10,708 nt of DNA, taken from positions 6,950-17,657 of the forward strand of contig NVRG01000001.1 in NCBI GenBank assembly GCA_002400805.1. The letters are read 5' to 3'. This DNA is from Gammaproteobacteria bacterium. GTDB lineage: Bacteria; Pseudomonadota; Gammaproteobacteria; Nitrosococcales; Methylophagaceae. Each line of letters starts with the position of its first letter. The stretch's first letter is position 1. Made by a program: the position numbers and the translations under genes. This document shows, one piece after another, positions 1 to 8,396 of the stretch. Under the pieces are notes generated by a model, which was not told the DNA's origin, searched no databases, and saw nothing but the letters and a program-made list of their open reading frames with translations.

Positions 1-1082
1 TTTTTACCTCTGAACTCCAAATCAATGGCATTCAGCTTTTGGCGAACAGATTTTTTACGTTCAACTTGGCCAGGCATAATAAAAGTTCTGCCTATATAGC
101 GATTTTTAATAAACCCTTCTTGGTACTCAATGCCGAGTTCATAAGACAATTGTAGCGCAGCACTTCGACTGGTATCAGGAATAGGAATGACCACATCAAT
201 ATCGTGATCCGGAAAATCACGCATAATTTTCTGCGCTAACTTTGTTCCCATACGCATGCGACTTTTATGCACTGAAATGCCATCAATCATCGAGTCTGGG
301 CGAGCAAAATAAACATACTCAAATATGCACGGAGATTGCACTGGATTGTCAGCGCATTGTTCCGTATGCATAGTGCCATTCATTTCGATGAAAACACATT
401 CTCCCGGCGCAATATCACGCTCTAATTCATAACCTAATGAATCAATAGCAACACTCTCTGATGCAATCATATATTCATTACCATTAGCAGTTTCGCGCTT
501 ACCTATCACTACTGGTCGAATACCATAGGGATCGCGAAAAGCGAGAATGCCGACGCCGGCAATCATTGCAACAGCAGCATAGGCACCTTTGCAGCGACGA
601 TGCACTTGTTTTACTGCAGTAAAGATATCTTCTGGTCGTGGTGTTAATTGACCACTTTTTTGTAATTCATGAGCGAAGACATTTAGTAATACTTCAGAAT
701 CAGAATCTGTATTTAAATGACGACGATCACTTTGAAATAGCTCATCTTTTAACACCTTGGTATTTGTCAGGTTGCCGTTATGAGCCAATGAAATTCCAAA
801 CGGTGAATTGACATAAAATGGCTGTGCTTCCGCAGACGTTGAACACCCTGCTGTTGGGTAACGGACATGGCCTATGCCCATATTGCCGGTAAGTTGTAGC
901 ATATGACGTGTATGAAACACATCTTTAACCAATCCATTGGCTTTTCGGAGATAGAATTGTCCATCATTATCACAAGTCATGATTCCTGCCGCATCCTGGC
1001 CACGATGTTGCAAGACTGTTAATCCATCATATAAGGCCTGATTAACCTCTGACTGACTAACGATACCAATTATTCCACACAT
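1..1082 (-). CDS. purF: Amidophosphoribosyltransferase (PurF), C-terminus outside window
   Basis: This cytoplasmic enzyme makes 5-phosphoribosylamine from PRPP and glutamine, the first committed step of purine synthesis. The visible 360 codons begin MCGIIGIV, so Cys2 (after Met removal the N-terminal nucleophile of class II glutamine amidotransferases) is in place. [11 protein letters not shown] (residues 24-34), GHVRYPTAG and LAHNGNLTN follow, as in E. coli PurF. The visible part ends within the phosphoribosyltransferase domain, after [16 protein letters not shown] and a [10 protein letters not shown] stretch. The PRPP-binding loop would come next and lies outside the window; the family is about 505 residues, so roughly 145 are missing only because the window ends. 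I translated the start, the middle and the end and saw no frameshift. The ATG has an AGGG-type ribosome site about 7 nt upstream. It follows cvpA by 19 nt, the classic cvpA-purF operon. Confidence 0.97.
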   Translation of the reverse strand, partial: MCGIIGIVSQSEVNQALYDGLTVLQHRGQDAAGIMTCDNDGQFYLRKANGLVKDVFHTRHMLQLTGNMGIGHVRYPTAGCSTSAEAQPFYVNSPFGISLAHNGNLTNTKVLKDELFQSDRRHLNTDSDSEVLLNVFAHELQKSGQLTPRPEDIFTAVKQVHRRCKGAYAAVAMIAGVGILAFRDPYGIRPVVIGKRETANGNEYMIASESVAIDSLGYELERDIAPGECVFIEMNGTMHTEQCADNPVQSPCIFEYVYFARPDSMIDGISVHKSRMRMGTKLAQKIMRDFPDHDIDVVIPIPDTSRSAALQLSYELGIEYQEGFIKNRYIGRTFIMPGQVERKKSVRQKLNAIDLEFRGK

Positions 1083-1101
1083 AAATCTGCCCTGTAAGCG
1101 A

Positions 1102-1593
1102 TTAGCTAAAGTTTATATATTCGGCAATATCATTAGGCAAAAAGCTTCTTGCCCAAATTGCCATCTGTTCAAAATTATCAAGCAATAATGAGTTTTGCCA
1201 CCAACTGTCTGCTGGCATGGGGGTAGCACCAGCAAGGAGTACCAATAAGGTGACAATTGCCACCCCGCGTAACAAACCAAAAATCACACCTAATGATCTA
1301 TCCGTGCCGGTTAGCCCCGTCTTTTCAACTAATTGGGAGATAAGATGATTAACTAACGCACCTAAAACCAATGTTACCAAAAATAAGGTGAAAAATGCCG
1401 CAAACAGTCGTATAGATGGGGTTGCGACGTAATCAGTTAACAGCGTTGCAAGGTGAGCATGAAACATTAACGCCACCCAAAACGCTAAGATCCAACTGAT
1501 TAATGAAAGTACTTCTTTGATAAAACCACGGACAATACTTATTCCAGATGAAATCAAGATGATTCCAATAATCACATAATCAACCCAAAGCAT
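1102..1593 (-). CDS. cvpA: CvpA family inner-membrane protein
   Basis: This 163-residue protein (E. coli CvpA has 162) belongs to a family named for colicin V production; loss in enterobacteria is linked to envelope stress and bile sensitivity, but its biochemical role is not settled. Four hydrophobic segments are visible at about residues 4-22, 28-46, 61-82 and 101-121. The family signature [15 protein letters not shown] spans residues 96-110. The short tail (about 122-163) is more polar and contains two tryptophans in WW. The ATG is preceded by GGGGA 4 nt upstream. It sits 110 bp downstream of the DedD-like gene and 19 nt before purF, matching dedD-cvpA-purF order in E. coli. The 110-bp gap leaves room for its own promoter. 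Confidence 0.94.
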   Translation of the reverse strand: MLWVDYVIIGIILISSGISIVRGFIKEVLSLISWILAFWVALMFHAHLATLLTDYVATPSIRLFAAFFTLFLVTLVLGALVNHLISQLVEKTGLTGTDRSLGVIFGLLRGVAIVTLLVLLAGATPMPADSWWQNSLLLDNFEQMAIWARSFLPNDIAEYINFS

Positions 1594-1630
1594 AATGTCC
1601 CCGATAAATACTCAGCGAATCAAAGATGAG

Positions 1631-1660
1631 ATTTTAACAGAAGGACTACATCGAACCCAA
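1631..1660 (-). promoter_or_regulatory. Candidate sigma-70 promoter for cvpA-purF
   Basis: On the minus strand TTGGGT (1655-1660) and TAAAAT (1631-1636, five of six to TATAAT) are separated by 18 nt, about 40 nt before the cvpA ATG. The -35 match is poor. I looked for a PurR-type palindrome (ACGCAAACGTTTGCGT in E. coli) in 1594-1703 and saw none. This 110-bp gap holds no other recognisable element. Confidence 0.35.
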
Positions 1661-1703
1661 TGTTTTTCACGAATTTCATTTGAGCTAACAAATTATTGCT
1701 GCA

Positions 1704-2273
1704 TCAAGATTTTTGTTGCAAAACCTGTGGCTTTAGATTTAATTTTTTTGCAAGTTCAATCGCTAAATTGTCTGCCATTGTTTTGTTCTTCATCGGTGCT
1801 AGTCGTACGCGATAAATCATCCCGTTACCTGTAGCAGTGCTTTCAACTGAAGGTTTGTATCCAAGCGTAGATAGCTGTTCAGCGAGTGCTTCGGCGTTAG
1901 TTTTGACCGAAAAGCTAGCGAGTTGTAATATCCATTTTGGTGTTGCTAAATCTGTCGAATTTGCAGTTGGTGCGGGATCACTCATTTTAGCTGACTCAAC
2001 GATGGGTTCTACATCTATCGTCATCTCTGGCGTATTAGCTATCGCACCCAAGTTCTGTGGATCTAATAAGGTTTCATCAGCATACTCGACAACTTCAACG
2101 TCATCTTCAGCCAGCGGCTGTACAACCGAAGTAAAACTTAACTCCATTTGAGTTGGCTCAGCTTTAGTCACACCGGTATTGGTGCCCGATATTAAGAAAT
2201 AGGAAATGACACTGATTATTAACAATAACAATACCGCACCCATAAGTCGTTGTTGTTCAATCAGTGTCATCAT
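1704..2273 (-). CDS. dedD: DedD-like SPOR-domain inner-membrane protein
   Basis: From the chosen start this is a 189-residue bitopic membrane protein. A short cytoplasmic N-terminus is followed by one transmembrane helix at about residues 9-28. An acidic, low-complexity periplasmic linker runs from about 30 to 110, and a C-terminal SPOR domain from 111 to 186 (WILQLASFSVKTNAEALAEQL, then GYKPSV and IYRVRLAP). SPOR domains bind denuded glycan strands of peptidoglycan at division sites; DedD of E. coli supports septal constriction, and the architecture and the downstream cvpA-purF match it. An ATG 13 codons upstream (2312) would overlap the end of lon but has no ribosome site. The ATG at 2273, or the adjacent one at 2270, follows GGGGAA and begins right at the membrane anchor, so I use 2273. 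With 10 nt between lon and this start, co-transcription with lon is likely. E. coli has folC rather than lon upstream of dedD. Confidence 0.88.
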   Translation of the reverse strand: MMTLIEQQRLMGAVLLLLIISVISYFLISGTNTGVTKAEPTQMELSFTSVVQPLAEDDVEVVEYADETLLDPQNLGAIANTPEMTIDVEPIVESAKMSDPAPTANSTDLATPKWILQLASFSVKTNAEALAEQLSTLGYKPSVESTATGNGMIYRVRLAPMKNKTMADNLAIELAKKLNLKPQVLQQKS

Positions 2274-2275
2274 CG

Positions 2276-2281
2276 TTCCCC
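2276..2281 (-). promoter_or_regulatory. Ribosome binding site deciding the DedD-like start
   Basis: GGGGAA lies 2 nt before the ATG at 2271-2273 and 5 nt before the next ATG at 2268-2270. The spacing favours the second of the two, so the protein may begin MTLIEQQ rather than MMTLIEQQ. It lies just past the lon TGA, whereas the longer overlapping start has no purine-rich site. Confidence 0.6.
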
Positions 2282-2283
2282 AA

Positions 2284-4704
2284 TCAATGTCTATTTTGTG
2301 TCTGGGCCTCATGATAACTGGTTTTATCTTTTGTAATCACACTTTCATTATCATCAGGTTTGGGCATCGATTGTAAAGCAATGTCCAATACTTCTGTTAT
2401 CCAGCGAACAGGGATGATTTTTAAGCCTTGTTTAACATTCTCTGGGATTTCTTTTAAATCTTTCACATTTTCTATGGGAATTAACACCGTATCAATTCCA
2501 CCACGATGCGCGGCTAACAGTTTTTCTTTTAAACCACCAATCGCTAATACTTCACCACGTAAGGTAATTTCACCGGTCATAGCAACATTGGCTTTAACCG
2601 CAATTCCTGTAATAGCCGAGACTAATGCCGTGCACATACCGATACCTGCACTAGGCCCATCTTTAGGCGTTGCACCTTCTGGAACGTGAACATGGATATC
2701 ATGGTTTTGCATGAAATCAACAGGAATACCCCAATCAGTCGCCCGTGAACGCATAACGGTTGTTGCAGCTTGGATGGATTCTTGCATCACATCACCCAGT
2801 TTACCGGTATAGTTGGATTTTCCTTTGCCTGGCATGATGGCAACTTCTATCGTTAGTAATTCGCCACCTACTTCTGTCCATGCTAGACCAGTCACCTGCC
2901 CTACTTGGTCATATTCTTCTTTTACACCATATTGGTAGTGGTAAACGCCTAAGTAGTCTTCAAGATTATCCGCAGATACAACTAATTGTTCCGTCAGCTT
3001 TTCTTGAATAATTTTCTTAACTAACTTACGGCATATTTTTGATATTTCACGCTGTAAGTTACGTACACCAGCCTCACGAGTATAACGGCGGATTATCTCT
3101 TGTATGGCCGTAGCATCAATATTTACCTCACCCTTTTTCAAGCCATTTTCTTTTAGCGCTTTTGGCAGCAAATACTGTTGTGCAATACTGAGTTTTTCGT
3201 CTTCGGTGTAACCTGCTAGACGAATAATCTCCATCCGATCACGTAATGCATCTGGTATGTTTAGCGTATTCGCCGTACAAACAAACATTACATCCGATAA
3301 GTCGTATTCGACCTCTAAATAATGATCTGAAAACGTAGAGTTTTGTTCCGGGTCTAAGACTTCAAGCAATGCTGAAGCAGGGTCACCTCTAAAGTCTTGC
3401 GCCATCTTATCAATTTCATCTAATAAGAAGAGTGGGTTTTTCACTCCTACTTTTGATAGATTTTGAATGACTTTCCCAGGCATTGAGCCAATATAAGTAC
3501 GACGATGACCTCTAATTTCTGCCTCATCACGAACCCCACCAAGTGCCATTCGGGTATATTTCCTATTTGTAGCACGTGCAATCGACTGTGCCACAGATGT
3601 TTTACCCACACCAGGAGGTCCAACCAAACATAATATTGGGCCTTTAAGTTTTTTAACGCGTTTTTGTACCGCAAGATACTCAACAATGCGTTCTTTAACT
3701 TTTTCTAAGCCAAAATGATCTTGATCTAATATTTTTTGTGCATGGTTAAGGTCGAGCGTTACCCGTGAACGTTTCTTCCACGGTACCTCTAACAATGCTT
3801 CAATATAATTTCTGACTACCGATGCTTCAGCAGACATTGGTGACATCATTTTCAGTTTTTTTAATTCAGATTCGGCTTTATCTTTTGCTTCTATTGACAT
3901 GCCGGCTTTTGAAATCTTTTCGCTAAGTTCATCTATCTCATTGCCGACGTCATCAAGTTCGCCCAATTCTTTTTGGACGGCTTTCATTTGTTCATTCAGA
4001 TAGTATTCGCGTTGGCTTTTTTCCATCTGTTTCTTGACTCGGCCACGAATACGTTTTTCGATGTGCTGGATATCAATTTCAGCCTCAAGAAATGACATTA
4101 ATTTCTCAATGCGTTCGTTCACATTGGTCATTTCAAGTAATAACTGTTTGTCTTCTAGTTTGAGCACCATATGAGCAGCGACGGTATCAGCCATACGAGC
4201 GATATCATCAATACCCGATAAAGAAGCTATCACTTCTGGTGGTATTTTTTTGTTTAACTTAACGTACTGTTCAAATTGGCCCATTAATGTACGCATTAAA
4301 ACATCTGCTTCACGATCGTCGGGCTGTTGTTCAATAAATACGGCCACTTCAGCATCAAAATAATCTTTACTGGTATCAAAATAAGCGACTTTTGCTCGTC
4401 GTTTTCCTTCAACCAATACTTTTACCGTACCATCAGGCAATTTTAGTAGCTGTAGAATATTCGCTAAAGTACCCGTCTCGTATAAATCATCAGTACTAGG
4501 ATCATCATCCGTTGAATCTTTCTGAGCGATTAATAAAATTTCTTTATTTTCGTCAGTTGCCGCTTCCAATGCTTTGATAGATTTTTCACGACCTACAAAT
4601 AAAGGAATAACCATGTGAGGATAGACAACAACATCTCGTAGCGGTAAAACAGGCACCACTACTAATGCATTATCAAGAGTAGTAATTTCTTTATCATTTT
4701 CCAT
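2284..4704 (-). CDS. lon: ATP-dependent protease La (Lon)
   Basis: Lon is the homohexameric cytoplasmic AAA+ serine protease that degrades misfolded and selected regulatory proteins. Parts in order: the N-terminal substrate-recognition domain (about 13-210, with [21 protein letters not shown] at its start), a coiled-coil-rich region (about 210-305), and the AAA+ module with Walker [10 protein letters not shown] at 362-370 and Walker B LFLLDEID at 425-432. The LonA protease domain (about 595-780) has catalytic Ser685 in KDGPSAG and Lys728 in GGLKEK, the same 43-residue spacing as Ser679/Lys722 in E. coli. At 806 residues it is slightly longer than the 784 of E. coli Lon, with about six extra N-terminal residues and a polar C-terminal tail (about 781-806). 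The ATG follows a GAGG site. A heat-shock promoter lies upstream and the DedD-like gene follows after 10 nt, where hupB is usual. Confidence 0.99.
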   Translation of the reverse strand: MENDKEITTLDNALVVVPVLPLRDVVVYPHMVIPLFVGREKSIKALEAATDENKEILLIAQKDSTDDDPSTDDLYETGTLANILQLLKLPDGTVKVLVEGKRRAKVAYFDTSKDYFDAEVAVFIEQQPDDREADVLMRTLMGQFEQYVKLNKKIPPEVIASLSGIDDIARMADTVAAHMVLKLEDKQLLLEMTNVNERIEKLMSFLEAEIDIQHIEKRIRGRVKKQMEKSQREYYLNEQMKAVQKELGELDDVGNEIDELSEKISKAGMSIEAKDKAESELKKLKMMSPMSAEASVVRNYIEALLEVPWKKRSRVTLDLNHAQKILDQDHFGLEKVKERIVEYLAVQKRVKKLKGPILCLVGPPGVGKTSVAQSIARATNRKYTRMALGGVRDEAEIRGHRRTYIGSMPGKVIQNLSKVGVKNPLFLLDEIDKMAQDFRGDPASALLEVLDPEQNSTFSDHYLEVEYDLSDVMFVCTANTLNIPDALRDRMEIIRLAGYTEDEKLSIAQQYLLPKALKENGLKKGEVNIDATAIQEIIRRYTREAGVRNLQREISKICRKLVKKIIQEKLTEQLVVSADNLEDYLGVYHYQYGVKEEYDQVGQVTGLAWTEVGGELLTIEVAIMPGKGKSNYTGKLGDVMQESIQAATTVMRSRATDWGIPVDFMQNHDIHVHVPEGATPKDGPSAGIGMCTALVSAITGIAVKANVAMTGEITLRGEVLAIGGLKEKLLAAHRGGIDTVLIPIENVKDLKEIPENVKQGLKIIPVRWITEVLDIALQSMPKPDDNESVITKDKTSYHEAQTQNRH

Positions 4705-4728
4705 TTGGTTAACCTCATGAGAGATGGA

Positions 4729-4757
4729 ACTATTGTGACTTAAGACATTATTGTCAA
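4729..4757 (-). promoter_or_regulatory. Candidate sigma-70 promoter for lon
   Basis: On the minus strand an exact TTGACA (4752-4757) is followed after 17 nt by AATAGT (4729-4734, four of six to TATAAT). The start point would leave a leader of about 20 nt before the lon ATG, with room for its GAGG ribosome site. It lies just downstream of the heat-shock promoter, so lon may have tandem housekeeping and heat-shock promoters. Confidence 0.45.
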
Positions 4758-4766
4758 CGATGTCTT
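4742..4766 (-). repeat. Inverted repeat centred on the lon TTGACA box
   Basis: AAGACAT (4760-4766 read on the minus strand) and ATGTCTT (4742-4748) form a perfect 7-bp dyad with an 11-nt spacer. The TTGACA -35 candidate sits in the middle of the spacer, so the dyad axis falls on the -35 box. It also covers the expected start point of the heat-shock promoter. This looks like an operator, but it could be chance or a weak leader hairpin. I know of no established operator with this sequence. Confidence 0.4.
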
Positions 4767-4768
4767 CA

Positions 4769-4796
4769 ATATGGGGACAAGCAGTAAAACTTCAAG
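4769..4796 (-). promoter_or_regulatory. Heat-shock (sigma-32/RpoH) promoter of lon
   Basis: On the minus strand CTTGAAG (4790-4796) is followed after 13 nt by CCCCATAT (4769-4776). The enterobacterial sigma-32 consensus is CTTGAAA, 11-15 nt, CCCCATNT, so only one specified base differs and the spacing is central. Transcription would start near 4762, about 58 nt before the lon ATG. lon is a classic heat-shock gene in E. coli, which supports the call. Confidence 0.88.
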
Positions 4797-4857
4797 CAGC
4801 AGAAACTACTTTTAAGTGCCAAAAATGCATTAAATTTACTGTTGGTATTGCTCGTTG

Positions 4858-6132
4858 TTAATTTTCGCCAGAAGCTATATCAGGCGTTTGCTCTTGGTAG
4901 ATCAGAATTGGTGAATTCTCACCATTAATGACACTTTCATCGATCACCACTTTCGCTACATTATCGCTGGATGGCAAATCAAACATAGTATCTAAAAGTA
5001 CATTTTCAATAATTGAGCGCAAGCCACGGGCACCCGTTTTACGCGCCATGGCTTTACGGGCAATAGCCGTTAACGCATCGTCTCTAAATTCGATACTGGC
5101 ACCTTCCATTTCAAACAGTTTTTGATATTGTTTTGACAGCGAGTTTTTAGGTTCAGTTAGAATCTGCACTAGAGCCTCTTCATCAAGTTCATCTAAGGTA
5201 GCAACAACCGGTAAACGTCCGACAAACTCTGGGATCAAACCGTACTGAATCAAATCTTCAGGCTCTACTGCTTTTAACACATCGCTGATTATACTGTCTT
5301 CATCTTTGCTCTGTACTTCAGCAGAGAAACCAATGCCGCCTTTATGTGAACGATTACGAATCACTTTGTCTAAGCCAGAAAAAGCACCGCCACATATGAA
5401 TAAAATCTTACTGGTGTCTACTTGTAAAAATTCCTGTTGCGGATGTTTTCTACCACCTTGTGGTGGAACAGATGCGGTGGTGCCTTCAATTAATTTAAGT
5501 AACGCTTGCTGTACACCTTCACCAGAGACATCTCGAGTAATTGATGGATTATCAGATTTACGTGAAATCTTATCAATCTCATCAATATAAACGATGCCCG
5601 TTTCAGCTTTTTCCACATCATAATCACATTTCTGCAATAACTTTTGAATGATATTTTCAACGTCTTCACCAACGTAGCCCGCTTCGGTTAATGTCGTAGC
5701 ATCTGCCAATGTAAATGGAACATTAAGTTGACGTGCTAAAGTCTCGGCTAACAATGTTTTACCACTACCCGTTGGACCTATAAGTAGAATGTTACTCTTT
5801 GACAATTCCACATCGTCGTTACCCTTATCAAAGCGTAAACGTTTATAGTGATTATATACGGCAACTGACAAGACCCGCTTAGCCTTATCTTGTCCAATCA
5901 CATAGCTGTCCAACGCCGCGTTGATTTCACGTGGCGTTGGTAGTTTATCTTCAGTGTCCTCAGAAACAGCTTCCTGCAGCTCTTCACGAATAATGTCATT
6001 ACATAAATCGACGCATTCGTCACACACAAACACTGATGGGCCAGCAATCAGCTTTTTAACTTCATGCTGACTTTTGCCACAAAATGAGCAATACAGTAAT
6101 TTGTCGTCGTCTTTGTTTTTATCGTCACTCAT
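4858..6132 (-). CDS. clpX: ATP-dependent Clp protease ATP-binding subunit ClpX
   Basis: ClpX is the hexameric AAA+ unfoldase that feeds tagged substrates, such as SsrA-tagged proteins, to ClpP. At 424 residues it is the length of E. coli ClpX. The N-terminal zinc-binding domain has Cys15, Cys18, Cys37 and Cys40. The AAA+ part shows Walker A GPTGSGKT (119-126), pore-1 loop GYVGED (152-157), Walker B VYIDEID (181-187), RKH loop (228-230), the ClpP-docking IGF loop (267-269) and sensor 2 GARG (367-370). All functional elements are intact. The ATG lies 40 nt after the clpP stop; its ribosome site is weak (AGGA about 13 nt upstream), so its translation may depend partly on clpP. No terminator is evident in the 153 bp between clpX and lon. 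Confidence 0.99.
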   Translation of the reverse strand: MSDDKNKDDDKLLYCSFCGKSQHEVKKLIAGPSVFVCDECVDLCNDIIREELQEAVSEDTEDKLPTPREINAALDSYVIGQDKAKRVLSVAVYNHYKRLRFDKGNDDVELSKSNILLIGPTGSGKTLLAETLARQLNVPFTLADATTLTEAGYVGEDVENIIQKLLQKCDYDVEKAETGIVYIDEIDKISRKSDNPSITRDVSGEGVQQALLKLIEGTTASVPPQGGRKHPQQEFLQVDTSKILFICGGAFSGLDKVIRNRSHKGGIGFSAEVQSKDEDSIISDVLKAVEPEDLIQYGLIPEFVGRLPVVATLDELDEEALVQILTEPKNSLSKQYQKLFEMEGASIEFRDDALTAIARKAMARKTGARGLRSIIENVLLDTMFDLPSSDNVAKVVIDESVINGENSPILIYQEQTPDIASGEN

Positions 6133-6172
6133 GAGTCAACTTTATCCTACTTATCTATCTTTAATCGGGTCG

Positions 6173-6811
6173 TTATGCGTTTTCTGAAGCACGTTCACTT
6201 AGTACTGAGTCAATTAAACCATATTCTAGTGCTTGTTCGCCATCCATAAAATTGTCACGATCCGTATCTTGCTGAATTTTCTTGATATCTTGTCCAGTGT
6301 GTTTGGCCAAAATTGCATTTAAACGGTCACGTATCGATAAGATCTCGCGTGCATGAATCTCAATATCAGATGCTTGGCCTTGGAAACCACCTAAAGGTTG
6401 ATGCACCATTATTCTCGAATTCGGTAAGCAATGGCGCTTGTCTGCGGCCCCGCCAGCTAACAATACCGCTCCCATACTGGCCGCTTGACCAATACACAAT
6501 GTGCTCACATCAGGCTTGATAAATTGCATGGTATCGTAGATAGATAAACCTGCCGTAACAGAACCTCCAGGCGAGTTGATATACAAATGTATATCTTTAT
6601 CTGGATTTTCAGACTCTAAGAACAGTAGCTGAGCAACAACTAGATTAGCCATATTATCTTCAACTGGGCCAACCAAAAAGATCACACGCTCTTTTAATAA
6701 ACGCGAATAGATATCATAAGAACGCTCACCACGTGGTGTTTGCTCAACGACCATTGGCACTAAGGCGTTACTAATAGTAGTAACGTCATTAGCATTGAAT
6801 TGATTTGTCAT
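6173..6811 (-). CDS. clpP: ATP-dependent Clp protease proteolytic subunit ClpP
   Basis: ClpP is the serine peptidase that forms two stacked heptameric rings and degrades substrates delivered by ClpX (or ClpA). The 212 residues match the family (207 in E. coli). The catalytic triad is Ser112 (GQAASMGA), His137 (IMVHQPLGG) and Asp186 (TDRD), with the E. coli spacing. The oxyanion-hole glycines are in INSPGGSV (79-85). An N-terminal propeptide of roughly 15 residues is likely, by comparison with E. coli. The gene sits between tig and clpX. Upstream, only 26 nt separate its ATG from the U-tract of a strong terminator, so its promoter must lie inside or before that hairpin. The ribosome site is weak (GAGAT close to the ATG). 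Confidence 0.99.
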   Translation of the reverse strand: MTNQFNANDVTTISNALVPMVVEQTPRGERSYDIYSRLLKERVIFLVGPVEDNMANLVVAQLLFLESENPDKDIHLYINSPGGSVTAGLSIYDTMQFIKPDVSTLCIGQAASMGAVLLAGGAADKRHCLPNSRIMVHQPLGGFQGQASDIEIHAREILSIRDRLNAILAKHTGQDIKKIQQDTDRDNFMDGEQALEYGLIDSVLSERASENA

Positions 6812-6837
6812 AGTGATCTCATTTTATTCATCATAAT

Positions 6838-6876
6838 AAAAAAATAGCCCGGGCCCAAATAAATGAGCACGGGCTA
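6838..6876 (-). terminator. Intrinsic terminator or attenuator between tig and clpP
   Basis: On the minus strand TAGCCCG (6870-6876) pairs with CGGGCTA (6845-6851). After a single mismatch, GCTC pairs with GGGC (one G-U pair), leaving an AU-rich 8-nt loop. The stem is followed directly by seven T residues. This is a textbook rho-independent terminator starting 23 nt after the tig stop. Because clpP starts 26 nt beyond it, some read-through is likely. Confidence 0.9.
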
Positions 6877-6899
6877 CAATTCCGCATCAGTGTAAAGAG

Positions 6900-8204
6900 T
6901 TACGCTGCAGTGTTAGCATTCATTACATCTGAGAATGTCGATGTGCTTTCTTCTACTTTAACATGCTCATAGATCCATTCAACAACCTGTTCTTCAACTA
7001 CCATCATTTGAATTTCTGATAGTTTTTCTTGATCGTTCATATAGAACTTCACGACATCTTCTGGATCGTCATAGCTAGTCGCGATGGTATCAATCGCTGC
7101 CTTAATACGATCTTCATCTGGCTTGATTTCATTATCATTAATGATTTTACCAATCAATAAACTTAACGATACACGTCGCTTAGCAGAATCTTTGAAGTTA
7201 TTAACATCAAATGGAATACCATCAACATTAACACCTTGGTTACGAAGATTATTTTTAGCTTGTTCCATTAAATAGAGCGCTTCACGCTCTACCGGTGCTT
7301 CTGGTAATGTCAGCTCATTATTGTCCGTTAAGCTATCCATTACTTTGCGTTTGTTCTGAGTATTTAATGCAGTAGTCAGTTCTCGCTGCATATTGCCGCT
7401 TACTTCTTTTTTAAGTGCGGCCATACCACCGTCAACACCACATAACTCTGCAAAGGCCTTATCTAATTTAGGCAGTTTCTTTTTAGCGACAGATTTAACT
7501 ACAATCTCAAAACTAGCTTCTTTACCTTGAAGATGTTCAGCACGATAATCTTCAGGAAAGGTCATCGTAATAGTTGCTTCTTGGCCAGCTTTCTTGCCAA
7601 TCAACTGCTGTTCAAATTCAGGTAACATGCTGCCATTACCAATTACGACTAAAACATCGTTACCTTTGCCACCATCAAATTCTGCGCCATCAATACTGCC
7701 GACAAAATCAATGGTTATGCCATCTTCTTCTTTAGCTGCGCGTTTTAACGGCTCCCATGTCATGCGTTGTTCACGCAGCGTTTCCAACATGGTATCTACG
7801 TCTTCGTCTTTAACTTCAGCTAATGTTTTTTCGATACTGATATTATCAAGTTTAATTTCCTTAACATCGGGAAAAACTTCATAATTCATTGTGTAGACAA
7901 GATTACTGCCTTCTTCTTTCATTGTTTCGATATGAGGAGATCCAGCAGGATTGACTTCTTCCTGACTGAAAGCGTCACGCATACTGTCTTGAACAATACG
8001 GTCAACAACTTCACCGCGTGCAGTTGAACCATGATTACGCGCCACCATTTTCAGTGGTACTTTACCAGTACGGAAACCAGCCATTTTCACTGTCGGCTGC
8101 ATGGCTTTTAACCTGTCCTGTACTGCTTGCTCAATATTGGCATCTTCAACTGTCACCGTCATACGGCGGCTGAGCTCGCTAACTTTTTCTACAGTAACTT
8201 GCAT
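6900..8204 (-). CDS. tig: Trigger factor (ribosome-associated chaperone, prolyl isomerase)
   Basis: Trigger factor binds the ribosome exit tunnel at L23 and protects nascent chains. The 434 residues (E. coli 432) show the N-terminal ribosome-binding domain (1-115) with the signature GFRTGKVP at 43-50, the same position as in E. coli. An FKBP-type peptidyl-prolyl isomerase domain follows (about 161-240, with VIGNGSMLPEFEQQLIG and FPEDY), then the helical C-terminal substrate-binding domain (about 250-434). The ATG follows GAGG at 6 nt. It is the first protein gene of the tig-clpP-clpX-lon block and lies 64 nt downstream of a tRNA-Leu, with a perfect hairpin between them. I see no convincing promoter in that gap. 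Confidence 0.99.
   Translation of the reverse strand: MQVTVEKVSELSRRMTVTVEDANIEQAVQDRLKAMQPTVKMAGFRTGKVPLKMVARNHGSTARGEVVDRIVQDSMRDAFSQEEVNPAGSPHIETMKEEGSNLVYTMNYEVFPDVKEIKLDNISIEKTLAEVKDEDVDTMLETLREQRMTWEPLKRAAKEEDGITIDFVGSIDGAEFDGGKGNDVLVVIGNGSMLPEFEQQLIGKKAGQEATITMTFPEDYRAEHLQGKEASFEIVVKSVAKKKLPKLDKAFAELCGVDGGMAALKKEVSGNMQRELTTALNTQNKRKVMDSLTDNNELTLPEAPVEREALYLMEQAKNNLRNQGVNVDGIPFDVNNFKDSAKRRVSLSLLIGKIINDNEIKPDEDRIKAAIDTIATSYDDPEDVVKFYMNDQEKLSEIQMMVVEEQVVEWIYEHVKVEESTSTFSDVMNANTAA
6955..6982 (-). promoter_or_regulatory. Weak candidate promoter for clpP inside the end of tig
   Basis: TTGAAT (6977-6982) and TAAAGT (6955-6960) are 16 nt apart on the minus strand. A TG one base before the second hexamer gives an extended -10. 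Both hexamers match only four of six, and a transcript from here would still pass through the terminator at 6838-6876. It is listed because clpP has no room for a promoter below that hairpin. Confidence 0.25.
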
Positions 8205-8233
8205 TCTTTACCTCAAACATGAATGTTAAAGTC

Positions 8234-8259
8234 ATGGTGACTATTTATATAGTCACCAT
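8234..8259. repeat. Perfect 11-bp hairpin between tRNA-Leu and tig
   Basis: ATGGTGACTAT (8234-8244) and ATAGTCACCAT (8249-8259) are exact reverse complements around a 4-base loop. It begins 9 nt after the tRNA 3' end and ends 29 nt before the tig ATG. No U-tract follows in the minus-strand direction (only short T runs), so it is not a standard terminator. It may mark the 3' processing boundary of the tRNA transcript, stabilise the tig mRNA 5' end, or be a protein-binding palindrome. Confidence 0.7.
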
Positions 8260-8268
8260 ACTTCAATA

Positions 8269-8353
8269 TGGTACGAGAGGAGAGACTCGAACTCTCACAG
8301 GTTACCCCACTAGAACCTAAATCTAGCGCGTCTACCAATTCCGCCACTCTCGC
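8269..8353 (-). tRNA. tRNA-Leu (anticodon UAG)
   Basis: The 85-nt gene folds as a class II tRNA. The acceptor strand GCGAGAG pairs with CTCTCGT, the D-loop contains TTGGTAGAC, and the anticodon stem CTAGA/TCTAG encloses loop TTTAGGT, giving anticodon TAG with G37, which reads CUN codons. A long variable arm of about 13 nt follows, then the T arm GAGAG-TTCGAGT-CTCTC. Discriminator A73 (required by leucyl-tRNA synthetase) and an encoded CCA end it. It closely resembles the E. coli leucine tRNA with the same anticodon. The first acceptor pair is G1-U72 rather than G1-C72. It is transcribed toward tig. Confidence 0.97.
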
Positions 8354-8396
8354 AAAGTTCGTTGCTCAGATAACTATGTATCCAAAGAAGTCGGCT

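Noticed and set aside
1594..1703. PurR operator upstream of cvpA-purF, expected by analogy with E. coli.
   Set aside because: No sequence resembling the PurR palindrome is present in the gap.
1837..2151. 104-codon Ser-rich plus-strand open frame.
   Set aside because: It is antisense to the SPOR gene; its low-complexity composition mirrors the acidic linker on the other strand.
2274..2312. Longer start for the DedD-like protein ([13 protein letters not shown]...) overlapping the end of lon.
   Set aside because: No ribosome site precedes the ATG at 2312, whereas GGGGAA precedes the ATG pair at 2273/2270, which begins right at the membrane anchor.
4824..4831. AATGCATT palindrome between clpX and lon.
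   Set aside because: An 8-bp palindrome in AT-rich DNA is expected by chance and has no second copy nearby.
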